A stretch of DNA of 64,000 nucleotides, from NCBI RefSeq assembly GCF_019168305.1, contig NZ_JAHTBI010000037.1, positions 107,789 to 171,788 on the forward strand, written 5' to 3'. Each line of letters starts with the position of its first letter. The stretch's first letter is position 1. The notes below the pieces were generated by a model. It was not told where the DNA came from. It saw only the letters and a list, made by a program, of their open reading frames with translations, and did not search any database. Source of the DNA: Pseudomonas aegrilactucae. Lineage in GTDB: Bacteria; Pseudomonadota; Gammaproteobacteria; Pseudomonadales; Pseudomonadaceae. This document shows positions 8,690 to 19,021 of the stretch, one piece after another. The position numbers were made by a program, and so were the translations under genes.

Positions 8690-11600
8690 GTGGATAGACG
8701 TGCCGTCACCCTTTCGCCCGCCCGTGTTCGCCCGTTGTCGCTGGCCGTGAGCCTGGCGACCGCCGGGGTTGCGTTGACCCTGTTCAGTTTGCCGGCCGAT
8801 GCTGCCTGTGTGGTGGCGGGCTCGACGGTGACCTGTACCGGCACGCCGGTATTGGGGCTGCCCAACGCCTATAGCAGTGCCACCAACGGCCTGACGCTGG
8901 AGCTGGCGGCGGGCTCGCAGCTCAATGCGCCCCTGCTGGGCACGGCAGTGAACCTGACCGGCAACAACATCACCCTGAACAACCGCGGCACCATCGACCC
9001 GGCGTTCCTGGGGATACTGGGCGGGCTCAGTTCCGGGGTGAAGATCGGCAATGCGGCGGCCAGTACGGTCAGCATCACCAATTTCAGTGGCGGCGTGATC
9101 AAAGGCACCACCGGCTTGCTCAGCGCCAGCCTGCTCAACCTCAACGGCCTGGCCCTGAGTGTGCAGAACGGCAGCGGGGGTGTGACCACGCTGCTCAACA
9201 ACGGCAGCATCGGCTCCTCCAACATCGTCGGCGTCAGCGTGCTGGCCGCTGACGCCCCGGTGGTCGCGGTGTATGGCGGCGGCAGTGTCAACATGACCAA
9301 CACCGGGACCATTACCGGCCGCGTGGCGTTCCAGGCATCGGGTACGACCACTGGCAACACCTTCACCAACAGTGGGACGATCACCGGTGGTGTGTCGATG
9401 GGGGCGAACTCCACCAACCGCTTCAACGCGATTGCAGGTTCCAGTGTCAGCGCGGGCGCGGGTGTCGGCGTCAACCTGGGGGTCGCCAGCATCGACCTGC
9501 TGTACGCCCCCACCGGGCTGGTCGATGGCGGCGCCGGCGGCAACAATACCCTGGCGCTGCAGAACGCCATTGGCGGGGGGACGGGCACCACCGGCGACGG
9601 CGCGATTTCTGCGGCCAACTACGTCAATTTCAACAACCTGGTGGTGCAGAGCGGTACCTGGACCTTGTCCGGCGCATTGACCGGGATCACCAGCACCAGC
9701 CTCAACGGCGGTGCACTGGTATTCGACAATGCCTCGACGTTCGGCAGCGGCACCATCGCCGTCAATGGCGGTGCGCTTGGTGCGGGGGCGGCAAACCTGT
9801 CATTGGGCAATGCCATCGGTGTGAGCGCCGGTGGCCTCAGCCTCATCGGCGACAACAACCTGACCCTCAACGGCATCGTCAGCGGTACGGGCGGGCTGAC
9901 CAAGACGGGCGCAGGCACCCTGAGCCTGAATGCAGCCAACACCTTCCTTGGCGGCACCGTCCTCAATGGCGGTGTGCTGTCGCTGGCCAGCGCTGCGGCG
10001 CTGGGCACCGGTGCCCTGAGCGTCACGGCCAACAGCAGCCTGCAAGGCACGGTGCCACTGGTGCTGGCCAACGCCGTGCAACTGACGGCGGCACTGAGCC
10101 TGCCTGGCAGCAACGCGCTGACCCTGGGCGGGGTGATCAGCGGCACCGGCTCGCTGAACAGGACCGGTAGCGGCGACCTGACCCTCAATGGCGCCAACAC
10201 CTATCAGGGCGGCACCACCGTCGGCGGCGGTACCCTGACGCTGGGCAACAGCGCGGCGCTGGGCAGCGGCGCGCTGAACGTGACTGGCGTTTCCAGGCTG
10301 GCCACCAGCAGCCCCATGACCCTGGGCAACGCGATCAACCTGGGCGCCAACCTGAACTTCACAGGTGCCAGCAACCTGGTGCTCGAGGGGGCCATCGGTG
10401 GCACCAGCGGCCTGATCAAGAACGGCCCGGGCAGCCTGACCCTCAATGGCAGCAATACCTATCAGGGCAGCACCACTCTGAGCGGCGGCACGCTGATCGT
10501 CGGCAGCAACACGGCGCTGGGCAGCGGCGTACTGAATGCGCAGAACGGCACATCGCTGGACGCCAGCAGCGCCGTTGCGCTGGGCAATTCCATCAGCCTG
10601 ACCGGTGTACTGACGGTGGTTGGCAGCAATGATCTGGCCCTGACCGGCAATATCATCGGCAGCGGCGGGCTGACCAAGAATGGCGATGCCACGCTGACCC
10701 TGTCGGGTATCAACCTTCAATTGGGCAACACGCTGCTCAATGACGGCCGCCTGATCCTGGGCAGCGACCAGGCCCTGGGCCTGGGCTCCCTGGTGGCCGC
10801 GGATGGCACCACCCTCGACAGCAGCCAGGATGTCACCGTGGGCAATTCGGTGTCGCTGGCAGGCAACCTGAACATCGGTGGCCCCCGCGACATCACCCTG
10901 CTGGGCCTGGTCAATGGTGCAGGCAGCCTGACCAAGCATGGGGCGGGCAACCTGATCCTCAATGGCGCCAACAGCTATCAGGGCGGCACCACCCTGAAGG
11001 CCGGCACCCTGACCGTGGGTGATGCCACCGCACTGGGCAGCGGCGCGTTGACGGTCAGCGGCGCTTCGACCCTGGCCAGCAACACGGCGCTGGCCCTGAA
11101 CAACGCCATCGGCCTGGGGGCCGACCTGACGGTGGCCAACAGCACCGCGCTGACCCTGGGGGGCGACATCAGCGGCACCGCCGGCCTGATCAAGACGGGG
11201 GCCGGTGTGCTGACCCTCAGTGGCGACAACACCTACGAAGGCGGCACGGCGCTGAATGCGGGCGGCCTGCTGCTGACCTCGGCCACGGCATTGGGCAGCG
11301 GCACGCTGACCGCTGCCGGTGCGACCACGCTGGACACCAGCACCGCACTGACCCTGGCCAACGCCCTGGAACTGACCGGCAGCCTGAGCCTGATCGGTGC
11401 ACAGAACCTGGCGCTGACAGGCGTAATCAGTGGCGCGGGTGGCCTGGTCAAGAGCGGTACCGGCGACCTGACCCTGAGCGGCAACAATACCTATCAGGGC
11501 GATACCCTGCTGGGTGCCGGCACGCTGATTGTCGGCAGCGATAGCGCCCTTGGCGTCGGCACCCTGCGCACCAGCACCAGCACCACGCTGGATGCCAGCA

Positions 11601-14600
11601 CCGCAGTGGTGCTCGGCAATGCGCTGGATATCGTCGGCAACCTGAACATCGGCGGCACGGCCGACCTGACCCTCGATGGGGTGATCACCGGCCCCGGCGA
11701 CCTGACCAAGAGCGGCGCTGCGACCCTGACCCTCAACGCCAGCAACCTGTACGCCGGCGAGACCCTCCTGACTGCCGGCACGTTGGTGCTCGGCAACAAC
11801 AACGCGCTGGGCAGCGGCGTGCTGTCGGTCACCGGCGCCTCGACCCTGAGCAGTGGCGACAGCGCAGTGGTGGTGAACAGCCGCATCGGCCTCAACGCCA
11901 ACCTCACCGTCGACGGCAGCAACGACTTCGGCCTGAGCGGCGCAATCAGCGGCAACGGCCAGTTGATCAAGGCCGGCACCGGCAACCTGACCCTGAGCGG
12001 CGTCAACACCTACAGCGGTGGCACCGCACTGAGTGGCGGCACCTTGTCCGTCGGCAACAACGCTGCGCTGGGCAGCGGCGCCCTGACCGCCACGGGCACC
12101 AGCACCCTGAAAAACACCCAGTCGATTGCGCTGATGAATACCATCGTGGTGAACGGCGACCTGACCCTCGACACCGCAAGCAACCTGACCCTGGGCGGGC
12201 TCATCAGCGGTACAGGCAACCTGATCAAGGCCGGCGCCCAGGAACTGGTGGTGTTCGGCAACAACACCTTCAGCGGCACACTCGATATCGCCCAAGGCAT
12301 GGTGACGACCTTGAATGCCAACGCACTGGGCAACCCCGCCAGTGTCAACCTGGGCAGCGGCACCGACCTGAACCTGAACGGCAACACCAGCATCGGCGCA
12401 CTGACTGGCAGCGGCACCACCAACATCGCGCTGGGCAACACGCTGAGCCTGGGCAGTACCAACCTGGACAGCGTGTTCGCCGGTGCATTCGTCGGCTTTG
12501 GCCGGCTGAACAAGGTGGGCAGCGGCGTACTCGAGCTCAGCGGGGTGAGTACCCTCGGTGGCACCAGCCAGGTCAGTGCCGGTACGCTCAACGTGTCGGG
12601 CACCCTGAATGGCGGCGGCCTGACGGTCACCAACGGCGCGACCCTCACCGGCAGTGGTGGCCTCGGTGGGCTGGTCAGCATCGGCAACGGCGGGCACCTG
12701 GCCGGCACCAGCGGGACCCAGTTGAGCCTCGGTTCGCTGGTGCTGGCACCGAACGCCAACATCGACGTGGCATTGGGCTCACCGGTGACCGGCGCCACCT
12801 CGCTGTTCAAGGTGGCCGGCACCCTGACCCTTGACGGTACGCTGAACATCACCGATGACGGTGGCCTGGGCAATGGTATCTATCGCCTGTTCGACTACAC
12901 CTCGCTGGTCAACAACGCACTGAGCCTGGGCAGCCTGCCGGGCAGCGTGACACCGGGCGAGCTGCAACTGCAGACCGCCATCGCCGGGCAGGTCAACCTG
13001 CTGATCAACTCGCCCAACCTGATTGTGCAGTTCTGGGACGGTGCGGGCGTGGTGCCCAATGGCACGGTGGAGGGCGGCTCCGGCACCTGGAACAGCAGCG
13101 CTACCAACTGGACCGAGCTGAACGGTGGGGTCCAGGACATCTGGCTCGGTCAGTTCGCCGTGTTCCAGGGCGCGTCGGGTGTGGTCACCGTGGAAGGCAG
13201 CCAGACCACCAACGCACTGCAGTTCATCACCGATGGCTACACACTGGTCGCAGGTACCGGCGGCGAGCTCACTGCCATCAATGGCAACAGTGGCAGCTTC
13301 GCGGTGCGGGTCGACCCGAACGTGACCGCCACCCTCGACCTGCCCATCAATGGCACGGGCACCCTGGCCAAGCTCGACACTGGCACCCTGGTGCTCAATG
13401 GCGTGAACGGCTATACCGGCGGCACGGCTCTCAACGGCGGCACGCTGATCGTCGGCAACGACAGTGCGCTGGGCAGCGGCACCCTGACGGCGGCCGCCGG
13501 CACCACCCTGGACAGCAACACGGTGGTCAGCCTGGCCAATGACGTGAGCCTGCTCGACCAACTGCGCATCGGTGGCAGCAATGCTCTCACGCTCGGTGGC
13601 GATATCAGCGGCACTGGCGGCCTGCTCAAGGCCGGCGCGGGCACTCTGACGCTCAACGGCGACAACACCTACGTCGGGCCGACGGCGCTGAATGCCGGCA
13701 AGCTGGTGCTGGGCAGCGACACCGCGCTGGGCGCAGGCGCCCTCACCGCGGCGGCGGGCACGCAACTGGACACCCGTACTGACCTGACGCTGAGCAATGT
13801 ACTCAACCTGGCCGGTGACCTGACCCTGCTCGGCAGCAACGACCTGACCCTGGACGGGCTGGTCAATGGTGCCGGCACCCTGATCAAGCAGGGCGCCAGC
13901 AACCTCACCCTCAACGCCACCAATGGCTTTACCGGCGGTACCGACCTGCAAGCCGGTACCCTCACGGTCGGCAACGCCGGGGCACTGGGCAGCGCAGCGC
14001 TCACCGTCAGCGGCGCCTCCAGCCTGGTCAACAGCGGTGCACTGTCGCTGGCCAACGACATCGTGCTCAATGCCGGCCTTAGCCTGCCGGGCAACAATGA
14101 CCTGACCCTCGCCGGTGTGATCAGCGGTGCCGGTGGCCTCAGCCACAGCGGCACGGGCGGCCTGACCCTTGCCGGCGCGAACACCTACACCGGCGGCACC
14201 CAGCTGGGCACCGGCGACCTCACCCTGGGCACCGGTGGGGCACTGGGTACGGGCGCCCTGAGTGTCAACGGCACCTCGACCCTGACCAATACCAGCGCCA
14301 TGAGCGTGGCCAACGCGGTGGACGTCGGCGGCACCCTGGATGTGGCCGGCACCAGCAACCTGAACCTGGCGGGCGTGCTCAGCGGCAGCGGCATCCTCAA
14401 CAAGAACGGCCTGGCCAACCTCACGCTCAGTGGCAACAACACCTTCAGCGGCATCCTCAACATCCTGTCCGGCAGCCTCAGCACCGTGGGCAACAATGCG
14501 CTGGGCAACCCTGCCGAGCTCAACCTGGGCAGCGGCGCCACCCTCAATCTGGGCGGCAACACCAGCCTGGCTGAGCTTGCCGGCGACGGTAGCGTGAAGG

Positions 14601-17600
14601 TCGCGACAGGCACCGGCCTGCAAGTCGGTGGCGGCACCTTTGGCGGCGTGCTCAGCGGTACCGGCACACTGGACAAGGTCGGCGGCGACACGCTGACCCT
14701 GGGCGGCAACAACACCCTCAGTGGCGGCACGACCGTCAGCGGCGGCAGCCTGATGGTCGACGGCAGCCTGGCCAGCAGCAGCGTGACGGTGAACAACGGC
14801 ACCACCCTGGGCGGCAGCGGCAGCCTGGGCGGCGCCGTTACCATCGCCAATGGCGGGCACCTGGCGGTCAGCAGCGGCCGTACGCTGACTATCGGTTCGC
14901 TGGTGCTGGGTTCGGGGGCCAACCTGGATGCAGCGCTGGGCGCACCGGTGGTCGGTACCCCGAGCCTGATCGATGTGGCCGGCAACCTGACCCTGGACGG
15001 CACGCTCAACGTCACCGACATCGGCGGCTTCGGCGCAGGCGTGTACCACCTGATCAATTATCAGGGCGCCCTCACCGACAACGGCCTGCTGGTCGGCAGC
15101 GTGCCGAACGGTGTGACCCCGGGCGCCCTGGAGGTGCAGACCAGCATCAACAACCAGGTCAACCTGGTGGTGGGCGGTGCCAACAACAACGTGCTGTTCT
15201 GGGACGGCAGCCAGACCCTCGGCAACGGTGCGGTCGACGGCGGCAGCGGCGTATGGAGCGCTGCCGGCAACAACTGGACCAACGCCAGCGGCACCCTCAA
15301 CCAGAGCTGGAACGCTACCTTCGCAGTGTTCCAGAATTCCGGCGCCACGGTCACCCTGGACGGCGTGCAGACGGTCAATGGCATGCAGTTTCTCGGCAAC
15401 GGCTACACCCTCGCCGGCGATGCACTGGAGCTGATCAATGGTGCCGGGGGCACCACCAACGTGCGCATCGGCACCGGCATCAGCGCAACGCTGGACGTGG
15501 CCGTCAACGGCAGCGGTACCCTGGCCAAGGTCGAAGGTGGCGCCCTGGTGCTCAATGGCAACAACGGCTACACCGGTGGCACCCAGCTCAACGGCGGCAC
15601 CCTGGTGGTGGGCAGCGACACGGCGCTGGGCAGTGGCGCACTGACCGCCGCCAATGGCACCACGCTGGACGCCAACAAGGCGGTCACGCTGGGCAACGCA
15701 GCCGTGCTCAATGGGGCACTGACCCTGGGTGGCAGCAACGACCTGAGCCTGACGGGCGTGGTCAGCGGCAGCGGCAGCCTGCTGAAAAACGGCGCGGCCG
15801 ACCTGACCCTGAACGGCGTCAATACCTATCAGGGCGGTACCCGCTTGAATGCCGGCAGCCTCACCCTGGGCGACAACAGCGCACTGGGCAACGGCGTGCT
15901 CACGGTCGGTGGCAACGCCGCACTCGACGGGCCGGTCGACCTGCAACTGAGCAACGCCATCAGCCTGGCAGCACGCCTGACCCTGGCCGGCAGCAACGAC
16001 CTGGCCCTGAGCGGCGTGATCAGCGGTAACGGCAGCCTGGTGAAAAACGGCAACGGCGAGCTGCTGCTCACCGGCGCCAACACCTACAGCGGCGGCACCA
16101 CCCTCAACGCGGGCAGCGTCGTTGGCAACACCCGCAGCCTGCAGGGCGCGATCCTCAACAACACCGCATTGACCTTCGAGCAGGCCAGCAATGGCAGCTA
16201 CACCGGCAACCTCACCGGCAGCGGCACGCTGGTCAAGAGCGGCAGTGGCCAGTTGCTGATGACCGGCACCAGCGGCTTTACCGGCAACACCACGGTGAAT
16301 GCCGGCAGCCTGCTGGTGAACGGCAGCCTGGCCAGTGCCAATGTGCAGGTCAACAGCGGTGCGACCCTTGGCGGCAGCGGCACTTATGCCGGCACCGTCA
16401 ACGTCGCCAGCGGGGCGACCCTGGCGGCGGGTGGCAGTGCCACGGCACTCAGCGTCGGCACGCTCAACCTGGATGCCGGCAGCAAACTGAACGTGGTGCT
16501 CGGCCAGGCTGCGGCGTCCACCACCGTGGTCAAGGTGGCGGGCGACCTGCAGCTGGACGGCACCCTCAACATTGCCGATGCCGGCGGCTTTGGCAGCGGC
16601 GTGTACCAGCTGTTCACCTATGGCGGCAACCTGACCGACAGCGGCCTGCTGTTCGGCCTGCTGCCAGGCACCACCGTGCCGGGCCAGCTGACCCTGCAGA
16701 CCGCCATTGCCCAGCAGATCAACCTGGTGGTGCAGGGCACGGCCGGCGAGTTGCAGTTCTGGAACGGTGGCAAGAGCAACGCCGATGGCACCCTCGGTGG
16801 CGGCAGCGGCACCTGGGGGCCAGGCACCAACTGGACCGACCTCAACGGCAACCTGAGCGAAGCCTGGGACGCGCAGTTCGGCGTGTTCGGTGGCCAGCCG
16901 GGCACCGTCACCGTGGCCGGCAAGCAGTCCTTCACCGGCCTGCAGTTCCTCACGGGCGGCTATCAACTGGTGGCCGGCACCGGGGGCAGCCTGGCCCCGG
17001 TCAACGCGGCCGATGGAGCCCTGGCGGCCGTGCGCGTGAATGCGGGCGCGAGCACGCAGATCTCGGCACCGCTGGTGGGCACAGGCGGCATCGAAAAACT
17101 CGATGCCGGCACGCTGATCCTCAGTGGCGCCAATACCTACACCGGCGGCACCAAGGTCAGCGGCGGCACGCTGGTAGGTGACACCACCAGCCTGCAGGGC
17201 AGCATCGTCGACAACGCCATGCTGGTGTTCCAGCAGGACGCGAACGGGCGTTTCAGCGGTGTGCTCAGCGGCACCGGCAGCGCCATCAAGCAGGGCAACG
17301 GCAGCCTGCTGCTGACCGGCAACCAACCCTTCAGCGGCAAGCTGGCCGTCAACCAGGGCCTGCTGCAGGTAGGCAACGCCGCCAACCCGGGCACGGTGCT
17401 GGGTGCACAGGTCACGGTGGGGGCCGGTGGCGCGCTCAGCGGCAATGGCAGCGTGGCCTCGCTGGTCAACGGCGGTGGGGTGCAGCCTGACCCGGCCAGT
17501 GGCCTCACCGTCAGCGGCAACTTCACCAACAGCCCGGGCGGTACGCTCAGCGTGGTGGTCGGCAACCCGGCCAGCAGCGGCCTGACGGTGGGCGGTACGG

Positions 17601-18925
17601 CGAACCTGGGCGGTACGCTGGTGGTGCTCAACTCCGCACCGGCCTCGGGCAGTGCGCAGTACGCCGTGGTCACCGCCGGCGGCGGGGTGAACGGTACGTT
17701 CACCACCGTGAAACTGCCGGACACGCCGTTCTACGACACCACCCTGAACTACGGCAACAACCAGGTCGGGGTGACCGTCAGCCGCAATGACACCACCCTC
17801 GCCAGTGTGGCCGTAACGCCCAACCAGCAGGCCGTGGCAGGCGCACTGGGCAGCAGCGGGGCGCCGGCAGCCGTCCTGGGCGCGGTCATGGCGCAGAACC
17901 GCGGCGGCGTTCAGGCGGCGCTGGACAGCCTGTCGGGCGAGATCCATGCCAGCACCGCCAGTGCCTTGATCGAAGACTCGCGCTACCTGCGTGAAGCGGT
18001 CAACGATCGCATGCGTCAACCCGGCTGCAGCCGTGAGGACGACCCGCGCCAGGTCCTGGCACCGAGCAACAGCCAGCTCACCAGCCAGGGTTGCCAGGAC
18101 GAGGCCGTGGGGTGGGCGCGGGCACTGGGCACCTGGGGCGACATGGACGGCAACAGCAACAGCGCCCGCCTGGACCGCAACCTGGAAGGCTTCCTGCTCG
18201 GGGTCGACCGCAGCCTGGACGATGCCTGGCGTGTCGGTGTGGCTGCCGGTTATACCCGCAGCGACCTGGACGCCAAGCAGCGCCGTTCGGATGCAAGCAT
18301 CGACAGCTACCACCTGGCAACGTACCTGAGCTACCAGCTCGAGGCCTTCTCGGCGCGCATGGGGGCGGCGTACAGCTGGCACAACATCGAGAGCAAACGT
18401 GACGTGACCATCGGCACCTATGACGACCGCCTCAAGGCCAAGTACAAGGCGCGCACCGCGCAGGTATTCGGTGAAGTGGCCTACGCCATCGATGCCGGCG
18501 GTGTGGCGCTGGAACCGTTCGCGGGCCTGGCCTACGTCAACTACGACAGCGACACCGCGCATGAGAAGGGCGGCGCGGCGCGGCTCAAGGCCAACGCCGA
18601 CCAGGACATCACCTTCTCCACCGTGGGCCTGCGTGCAGGCAAGGCGTTCATCCTGGCCAACGGCACCACCCTGACCCCGCGCGGCAGCCTCGGCTGGCGG
18701 CACGCGTTGGGTGATACCAAGCCCGACGCAGACCTGCGCTTCATCGAGGGCGGCGCCGGCTTTACCACCCAGGGCGTACCGATCGCACGTGACAGCGCGG
18801 TGGTCGAGGCAGGGCTGGACATGTCGGTCGGCAAGGCGGGCAAACTTGGCCTGGGGTACTCGGGCCAGCTCTCCAGCGACACCCGCGACCATGCCGTGAC
18901 GCTGAGCTTCAGCATGGGCTTCTGA
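8690..18925 (+). CDS. Giant autotransporter with tandem beta-strand passenger repeats
   Basis: A 3411-residue type Va autotransporter, probably a surface adhesin or aggregation factor. The GTG start has a good GAAGGAG site. The signal peptide ends near FSLPADA. The passenger consists of about 23 autotransporter-associated beta-strand motifs of the form LTLNGxNTYxGGTxLxxGTL. Between about 10.2 and 12.0 kb they recur every ~258 bp (86 residues). Three longer blocks, each starting with FW(D/N)G near 13.03, 15.20 and 16.76 kb, form a second, larger repeat level. A linker helix (ALIEDSRYLREAVNDR) leads to a C-terminal beta-barrel domain of about 280 residues ending in Phe, the Bam signal. Only two cysteines lie at the passenger start. 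No protease or catalytic motif was found. The adhesin role is inferred from architecture. Confidence 0.93.
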   Translation: MDRRAVTLSPARVRPLSLAVSLATAGVALTLFSLPADAACVVAGSTVTCTGTPVLGLPNAYSSATNGLTLELAAGSQLNAPLLGTAVNLTGNNITLNNRGTIDPAFLGILGGLSSGVKIGNAAASTVSITNFSGGVIKGTTGLLSASLLNLNGLALSVQNGSGGVTTLLNNGSIGSSNIVGVSVLAADAPVVAVYGGGSVNMTNTGTITGRVAFQASGTTTGNTFTNSGTITGGVSMGANSTNRFNAIAGSSVSAGAGVGVNLGVASIDLLYAPTGLVDGGAGGNNTLALQNAIGGGTGTTGDGAISAANYVNFNNLVVQSGTWTLSGALTGITSTSLNGGALVFDNASTFGSGTIAVNGGALGAGAANLSLGNAIGVSAGGLSLIGDNNLTLNGIVSGTGGLTKTGAGTLSLNAANTFLGGTVLNGGVLSLASAAALGTGALSVTANSSLQGTVPLVLANAVQLTAALSLPGSNALTLGGVISGTGSLNRTGSGDLTLNGANTYQGGTTVGGGTLTLGNSAALGSGALNVTGVSRLATSSPMTLGNAINLGANLNFTGASNLVLEGAIGGTSGLIKNGPGSLTLNGSNTYQGSTTLSGGTLIVGSNTALGSGVLNAQNGTSLDASSAVALGNSISLTGVLTVVGSNDLALTGNIIGSGGLTKNGDATLTLSGINLQLGNTLLNDGRLILGSDQALGLGSLVAADGTTLDSSQDVTVGNSVSLAGNLNIGGPRDITLLGLVNGAGSLTKHGAGNLILNGANSYQGGTTLKAGTLTVGDATALGSGALTVSGASTLASNTALALNNAIGLGADLTVANSTALTLGGDISGTAGLIKTGAGVLTLSGDNTYEGGTALNAGGLLLTSATALGSGTLTAAGATTLDTSTALTLANALELTGSLSLIGAQNLALTGVISGAGGLVKSGTGDLTLSGNNTYQGDTLLGAGTLIVGSDSALGVGTLRTSTSTTLDASTAVVLGNALDIVGNLNIGGTADLTLDGVITGPGDLTKSGAATLTLNASNLYAGETLLTAGTLVLGNNNALGSGVLSVTGASTLSSGDSAVVVNSRIGLNANLTVDGSNDFGLSGAISGNGQLIKAGTGNLTLSGVNTYSGGTALSGGTLSVGNNAALGSGALTATGTSTLKNTQSIALMNTIVVNGDLTLDTASNLTLGGLISGTGNLIKAGAQELVVFGNNTFSGTLDIAQGMVTTLNANALGNPASVNLGSGTDLNLNGNTSIGALTGSGTTNIALGNTLSLGSTNLDSVFAGAFVGFGRLNKVGSGVLELSGVSTLGGTSQVSAGTLNVSGTLNGGGLTVTNGATLTGSGGLGGLVSIGNGGHLAGTSGTQLSLGSLVLAPNANIDVALGSPVTGATSLFKVAGTLTLDGTLNITDDGGLGNGIYRLFDYTSLVNNALSLGSLPGSVTPGELQLQTAIAGQVNLLINSPNLIVQFWDGAGVVPNGTVEGGSGTWNSSATNWTELNGGVQDIWLGQFAVFQGASGVVTVEGSQTTNALQFITDGYTLVAGTGGELTAINGNSGSFAVRVDPNVTATLDLPINGTGTLAKLDTGTLVLNGVNGYTGGTALNGGTLIVGNDSALGSGTLTAAAGTTLDSNTVVSLANDVSLLDQLRIGGSNALTLGGDISGTGGLLKAGAGTLTLNGDNTYVGPTALNAGKLVLGSDTALGAGALTAAAGTQLDTRTDLTLSNVLNLAGDLTLLGSNDLTLDGLVNGAGTLIKQGASNLTLNATNGFTGGTDLQAGTLTVGNAGALGSAALTVSGASSLVNSGALSLANDIVLNAGLSLPGNNDLTLAGVISGAGGLSHSGTGGLTLAGANTYTGGTQLGTGDLTLGTGGALGTGALSVNGTSTLTNTSAMSVANAVDVGGTLDVAGTSNLNLAGVLSGSGILNKNGLANLTLSGNNTFSGILNILSGSLSTVGNNALGNPAELNLGSGATLNLGGNTSLAELAGDGSVKVATGTGLQVGGGTFGGVLSGTGTLDKVGGDTLTLGGNNTLSGGTTVSGGSLMVDGSLASSSVTVNNGTTLGGSGSLGGAVTIANGGHLAVSSGRTLTIGSLVLGSGANLDAALGAPVVGTPSLIDVAGNLTLDGTLNVTDIGGFGAGVYHLINYQGALTDNGLLVGSVPNGVTPGALEVQTSINNQVNLVVGGANNNVLFWDGSQTLGNGAVDGGSGVWSAAGNNWTNASGTLNQSWNATFAVFQNSGATVTLDGVQTVNGMQFLGNGYTLAGDALELINGAGGTTNVRIGTGISATLDVAVNGSGTLAKVEGGALVLNGNNGYTGGTQLNGGTLVVGSDTALGSGALTAANGTTLDANKAVTLGNAAVLNGALTLGGSNDLSLTGVVSGSGSLLKNGAADLTLNGVNTYQGGTRLNAGSLTLGDNSALGNGVLTVGGNAALDGPVDLQLSNAISLAARLTLAGSNDLALSGVISGNGSLVKNGNGELLLTGANTYSGGTTLNAGSVVGNTRSLQGAILNNTALTFEQASNGSYTGNLTGSGTLVKSGSGQLLMTGTSGFTGNTTVNAGSLLVNGSLASANVQVNSGATLGGSGTYAGTVNVASGATLAAGGSATALSVGTLNLDAGSKLNVVLGQAAASTTVVKVAGDLQLDGTLNIADAGGFGSGVYQLFTYGGNLTDSGLLFGLLPGTTVPGQLTLQTAIAQQINLVVQGTAGELQFWNGGKSNADGTLGGGSGTWGPGTNWTDLNGNLSEAWDAQFGVFGGQPGTVTVAGKQSFTGLQFLTGGYQLVAGTGGSLAPVNAADGALAAVRVNAGASTQISAPLVGTGGIEKLDAGTLILSGANTYTGGTKVSGGTLVGDTTSLQGSIVDNAMLVFQQDANGRFSGVLSGTGSAIKQGNGSLLLTGNQPFSGKLAVNQGLLQVGNAANPGTVLGAQVTVGAGGALSGNGSVASLVNGGGVQPDPASGLTVSGNFTNSPGGTLSVVVGNPASSGLTVGGTANLGGTLVVLNSAPASGSAQYAVVTAGGGVNGTFTTVKLPDTPFYDTTLNYGNNQVGVTVSRNDTTLASVAVTPNQQAVAGALGSSGAPAAVLGAVMAQNRGGVQAALDSLSGEIHASTASALIEDSRYLREAVNDRMRQPGCSREDDPRQVLAPSNSQLTSQGCQDEAVGWARALGTWGDMDGNSNSARLDRNLEGFLLGVDRSLDDAWRVGVAAGYTRSDLDAKQRRSDASIDSYHLATYLSYQLEAFSARMGAAYSWHNIESKRDVTIGTYDDRLKAKYKARTAQVFGEVAYAIDAGGVALEPFAGLAYVNYDSDTAHEKGGAARLKANADQDITFSTVGLRAGKAFILANGTTLTPRGSLGWRHALGDTKPDADLRFIEGGAGFTTQGVPIARDSAVVEAGLDMSVGKAGKLGLGYSGQLSSDTRDHAVTLSFSMGF

Positions 18926-19021
18926 ACCGGGGAGCACGATCGCCGCGAGTGATGGCAGTGGCCTGAACCCAGGCACCTCAAGTACCATCGGCCTCTGATT
19001 TGTTGAGAGGGAAACTCGCTG

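Noticed and set aside
9800..12697. A 965-codon antisense frame within the autotransporter
   Set aside because: Produced by the periodic GC-rich repeat; the translation mirrors the repeat and shows no family features.
9900..17400. Regular repeats resembling a CRISPR array
   Set aside because: The ~258-bp period, coding continuity and degenerate repeats show protein modules, not short direct repeats with unique spacers.
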